A stretch of DNA of 8,666 nt from a bacterium (GTDB lineage: Bacteria; Desulfobacterota; GWC2-55-46). A program made the translations under genes and the position numbers. Under the pieces are notes generated by a model that was not told the DNA's origin, searched no databases, and worked only from the letters and a program-made list of their open reading frames with translations. Positions 7,040 through 8,666 of this stretch are shown here, piece after piece. Numbering within the stretch: the first letter of the stretch is position 1; each line of letters starts with the position of its first letter. The stretch is from positions 1 to 8,666 of the forward strand of contig SCQA01000078.1 in assembly GCA_004298725.1 (NCBI GenBank), in the 5' to 3' direction.

Positions 7040-7061
7040 CCCCGCCCTTTTAAGGGCGGGG
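7040..7061. terminator. GC-rich hairpin upstream of pdxA, possible terminator
   Basis: CCCCGCCCTT (7040-7049) and AAGGGCGGGG (7052-7061) are perfectly complementary; with a four-base loop the stem is 9 bp. It lies between the SurA-like gene and pdxA, both on the minus strand. Neither side has a U-tract (minus-strand continuation is TAATTGCA), so it may be a weak terminator, an RNA-processing or stability element, or an attenuating structure in the pdxA leader, about 40 bases before the TTG start. Its CCCTTTTA core resembles the hairpin at 2920-2943. Confidence 0.4.
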
Positions 7062-7164
7062 CAAAACCAAACGCGCAACTAAGAAGCCTCTGATTAATTC
7101 TTTTCAACAGTCAAAAGGTATCGGGTATCAATTCTGAGATATCTTTTCCGAGAGCCGTTACCTG

Positions 7165-7244
7165 TTTTTTCCTCACCTTTACCCCTCACCCTACCCTCTC
7201 CCAAGAAGGGGATTGATATCCCGCAAGGGGAGAGGAGAAAAAAA
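7165..7244. repeat. Imperfect palindromic intergenic repeat (REP/MITE-like), about 80 bases
   Basis: The outer arms TTTTTTCCTC (7165-7174) and GAGGAGAAAAAA (7232-7243) pair with a small bulge. An alternative inner pair is CCTCTCCC (7195-7202) with GGGAGAGG (7228-7235), and nested in it GGGAT (7209-7213) pairs with ATCCC (7218-7222) around TGAT. The left half also repeats CCTCACC (7171-7177, 7184-7190), followed by the related CCTCTCC (7195-7201). Elements of this kind, CCCTCACCCTAnCCCTCTCCC followed by GGGGAGAGG, recur between genes in many bacterial genomes, so I call it a dispersed palindromic repeat. Copy number cannot be judged from one window. Confidence 0.55.
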
Positions 7245-7310
7245 GAAATTAATTAGAGCTTCCCTAAGCTTGAAAGATAAAACAACCCGCGAACCGGCCA
7301 AACGAAAACA

Positions 7311-8285
7311 TTACATTCTTACGACTATATGCGCGGCTTTTTTAGCCTCTTTCAGCCAGAATGTAAACCGCTCTTCCATAATCTTATTGAAAATCTTGTC
7401 GCGGATGATATTTTTCACTTCGTCAAACGGCCTTGGCGAACCGCGCTTTAAATCAACAAGCTGAATTATGTATATGCCCTCCGGTTTGTCAATAGGCTCG
7501 GTAACGCCTCCGGCAGAAAGCTTGAATACAAGTTCTTCAAAAGTTTTGTCCAATTCGCCTGTCTTGATATAGCCTAAGTCCCCGCCCTCGGCCGCTAAAG
7601 CTCCGTCCGAGTAGTCGCGCGCAAGGTCTTCAAACTCAAGCTTGTCTTTTAAACCGTCCGTTATGGCCTTCAGCCTTAACTTCTGCAAATTTTTGTCTTT
7701 AGACGACAAAAATATCATCCTTGCGCGGTACGACGCCGCTGTGTTGAATTCACCGGTGTTTTGCTTGTAGTAGTCGAGCACCTCGTCGTCCGGCACGGCT
7801 ATTTTTGAGCGGAACTCCTTATTTATAAACTTCACCTGCCGGATTTGCTCTTTCTGTTGCTCCCTGAACTCGCGGTACGTAAGGCCGCTGTGGGCAAGGG
7901 CAAGAAGAAGGGCCTCATGCGAAAAGCTGTTCTGCTTTTTTACCTCTTCTATCGCGTTGTCTATTTCTTTTTCGCTCACGTCTATGCCGGCTTTGTCCGA
8001 TGCCTGCTTGACAAGCTTTTGCTCGATGACGTTTTCAAGTATCGTCGCCTTAATCTCGGCCATCTTTTTAACGTCGGCCTTTGCTTCATCAGGCAACCTC
8101 TCGGCCGCAAGCACGGCGCTGGCGTTTACCTCTGAAAGCGTTATGACATTGTCGTTGATTATAACGACTATCTTATCAACGACCTCCGCGGTGGCCGTAG
8201 TAGCCGCGATAAACAACGCGCCGGACAAGAATAAATAAAATGCCGAGCAAAGACGTTTTTTAATTAAATTAGTAAACACAGTCAA
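7311..8285 (-). CDS. SurA-like periplasmic chaperone with degenerate parvulin domain
   Basis: A 324-residue exported protein. Residues 1-33 form a signal peptide: KKR near the start, a hydrophobic core (15-29), and a probable cut after ATA before EVVDKIV. An N-terminal SurA-type chaperone region follows, with VIINDNVITLSEV (41-53) at its start and helices to about 165. A parvulin (PpiC) domain spans about 186-280, with FEDLARDYSDG (218-228) and EGGDLGYI (233-240), then a C-terminal helix. The role would be folding or escorting outer-membrane and periplasmic proteins. Two histidines common in active parvulins are missing: M190 stands in the RARHI-type position and Y272 in the GYHI-type position, so isomerase activity is doubtful. 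There is only one parvulin domain, against two in E. coli SurA, so I give no symbol. The start is TTG (8285-8283), with GAGGGG 5 bases before it; its TTGA overlaps the TGA of the upstream parvulin gene. A GTG at 8279 is an alternative start. Confidence 0.88.
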   Translation of the reverse strand: MTVFTNLIKKRLCSAFYLFLSGALFIAATTATAEVVDKIVVIINDNVITLSEVNASAVLAAERLPDEAKADVKKMAEIKATILENVIEQKLVKQASDKAGIDVSEKEIDNAIEEVKKQNSFSHEALLLALAHSGLTYREFREQQKEQIRQVKFINKEFRSKIAVPDDEVLDYYKQNTGEFNTAASYRARMIFLSSKDKNLQKLRLKAITDGLKDKLEFEDLARDYSDGALAAEGGDLGYIKTGELDKTFEELVFKLSAGGVTEPIDKPEGIYIIQLVDLKRGSPRPFDEVKNIIRDKIFNKIMEERFTFWLKEAKKAAHIVVRM

Positions 8286-8666
8286 AGTAGCCCCTCTTTA
8301 ATATCTATTTTTGTCTGCTTCTTCAGCTTGACAATCCATTCGGCCAGTTCCTTATCCGCGGCCTCCTGCCTCAGTTTTTTGATTATTTTGTCTTTAACGT
8401 CGTTAAACGCGAGCTTACCCGCCTTCCTGCGCTCTTCAAGCAAGAATATATGGTAGCCGTATTCTGTTTTTATTACAGGGCTTATCTCGCCGGGGCGCAG
8501 TTTGAATACAGCGTCTTCAAATTCTTTGGGCATTTCCCCTCTTGCGAAAAAACCGAGGTTTCCGCCGCTGTCGCGCTCCGGGCTTAAAGAGACCTCTTTG
8601 GCTATTTTAGCAAAGGTCTCCGGCGTGAGCTTTTTTCTTATGTTTTGCGCGTCTTCAGCATTCGGC
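8282..8666 (-). CDS. Parvulin-type peptidyl-prolyl isomerase (PpiC/PrsA-like), 3' part only
   Basis: The reading frame stays open to the right edge, so only the last 127 residues are visible and the true start is outside the window. The first methionine in view (8533) is internal to the domain. The fragment carries the C-terminal two thirds of a parvulin domain: FAKIAKEVS (18-26 of the fragment), SGGNLGFFARGEM (33-45), FEDAVFKLRPGEIS (49-62) and YGYHIFLLEE (69-78), followed by a helical tail. Unlike its neighbour, it keeps the conserved histidine (H72) of the GYHI motif, so this copy looks catalytically competent at that position. The likely role is cis-trans proline isomerisation on exported proteins in the periplasm. 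Location cannot be confirmed because the N-terminus is missing. The TGA stop overlaps the TTG start of the SurA-like gene, which indicates translational coupling and a shared transcript. Confidence 0.88.
   Translation of the reverse strand, partial: PNAEDAQNIRKKLTPETFAKIAKEVSLSPERDSGGNLGFFARGEMPKEFEDAVFKLRPGEISPVIKTEYGYHIFLLEERRKAGKLAFNDVKDKIIKKLRQEAADKELAEWIVKLKKQTKIDIKEGLL

Noticed and set aside
7257..7270. Small hairpin AGCTT-CCCT-AAGCT just after the SurA-like gene, considered as its terminator
   Set aside because: The stem is only 5 bp and the T-rich stretch on the minus strand begins about ten bases later, so support is too thin.

Overview
The window reads as ordinary chromosomal DNA of a Gram-negative bacterium of mixed base composition with frequent ATA isoleucine codons. 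Periplasmic parvulin chaperones next to pdxA and uvrA, plus a glycosyltransferase/DUF2304/GT-C cassette, fit a deltaproteobacterial (Desulfobacterota) or Nitrospirota-like lineage. That placement is inference from gene content; there is no rRNA or other lineage marker here.

Left part, plus strand (1-2635): a good sigma70-type promoter precedes three closely spaced genes for a family 2 glycosyltransferase, a small DUF2304 membrane protein and a multi-spanning GT-C-type membrane protein. The likely logic is that the cytoplasmic enzyme loads a sugar on a polyprenyl-phosphate carrier, the DUF2304 protein assists at the membrane, and the GT-C protein transfers the sugar on the periplasmic side. 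Acceptor and sugar are unknown.

Middle (2636-3083): a 448-base gap holding a 36-residue hydrophobic peptide gene with an almost perfect ribosome binding site, followed by a GC-rich hairpin where the plus-strand and minus-strand genes converge.

Right part, minus strand (3084-8666), read from right to left: the 3' part of a parvulin-type peptidyl-prolyl isomerase gene, a second SurA-like chaperone gene overlapping it by 4 bases (TTGA), a 312-base gap with a GC hairpin and an 80-base imperfect palindromic repeat, then pdxA (pyridoxal phosphate synthesis) and uvrA (nucleotide excision repair). pdxA and the SurA-like gene both appear to use TTG starts. The parvulin pair is probably one operon; pdxA and uvrA follow in the same direction, with a 114-base gap between them, and may or may not be co-transcribed.

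No tRNA, rRNA, CRISPR array, transposase or phage gene was seen. The least explained items are the 36-residue peptide, the palindromic repeat, the SurA-like protein lacking both conserved parvulin histidines, and the GT-C protein lacking the TPR tail common in its bacterial relatives. I found no strong evidence of a new multi-gene system.
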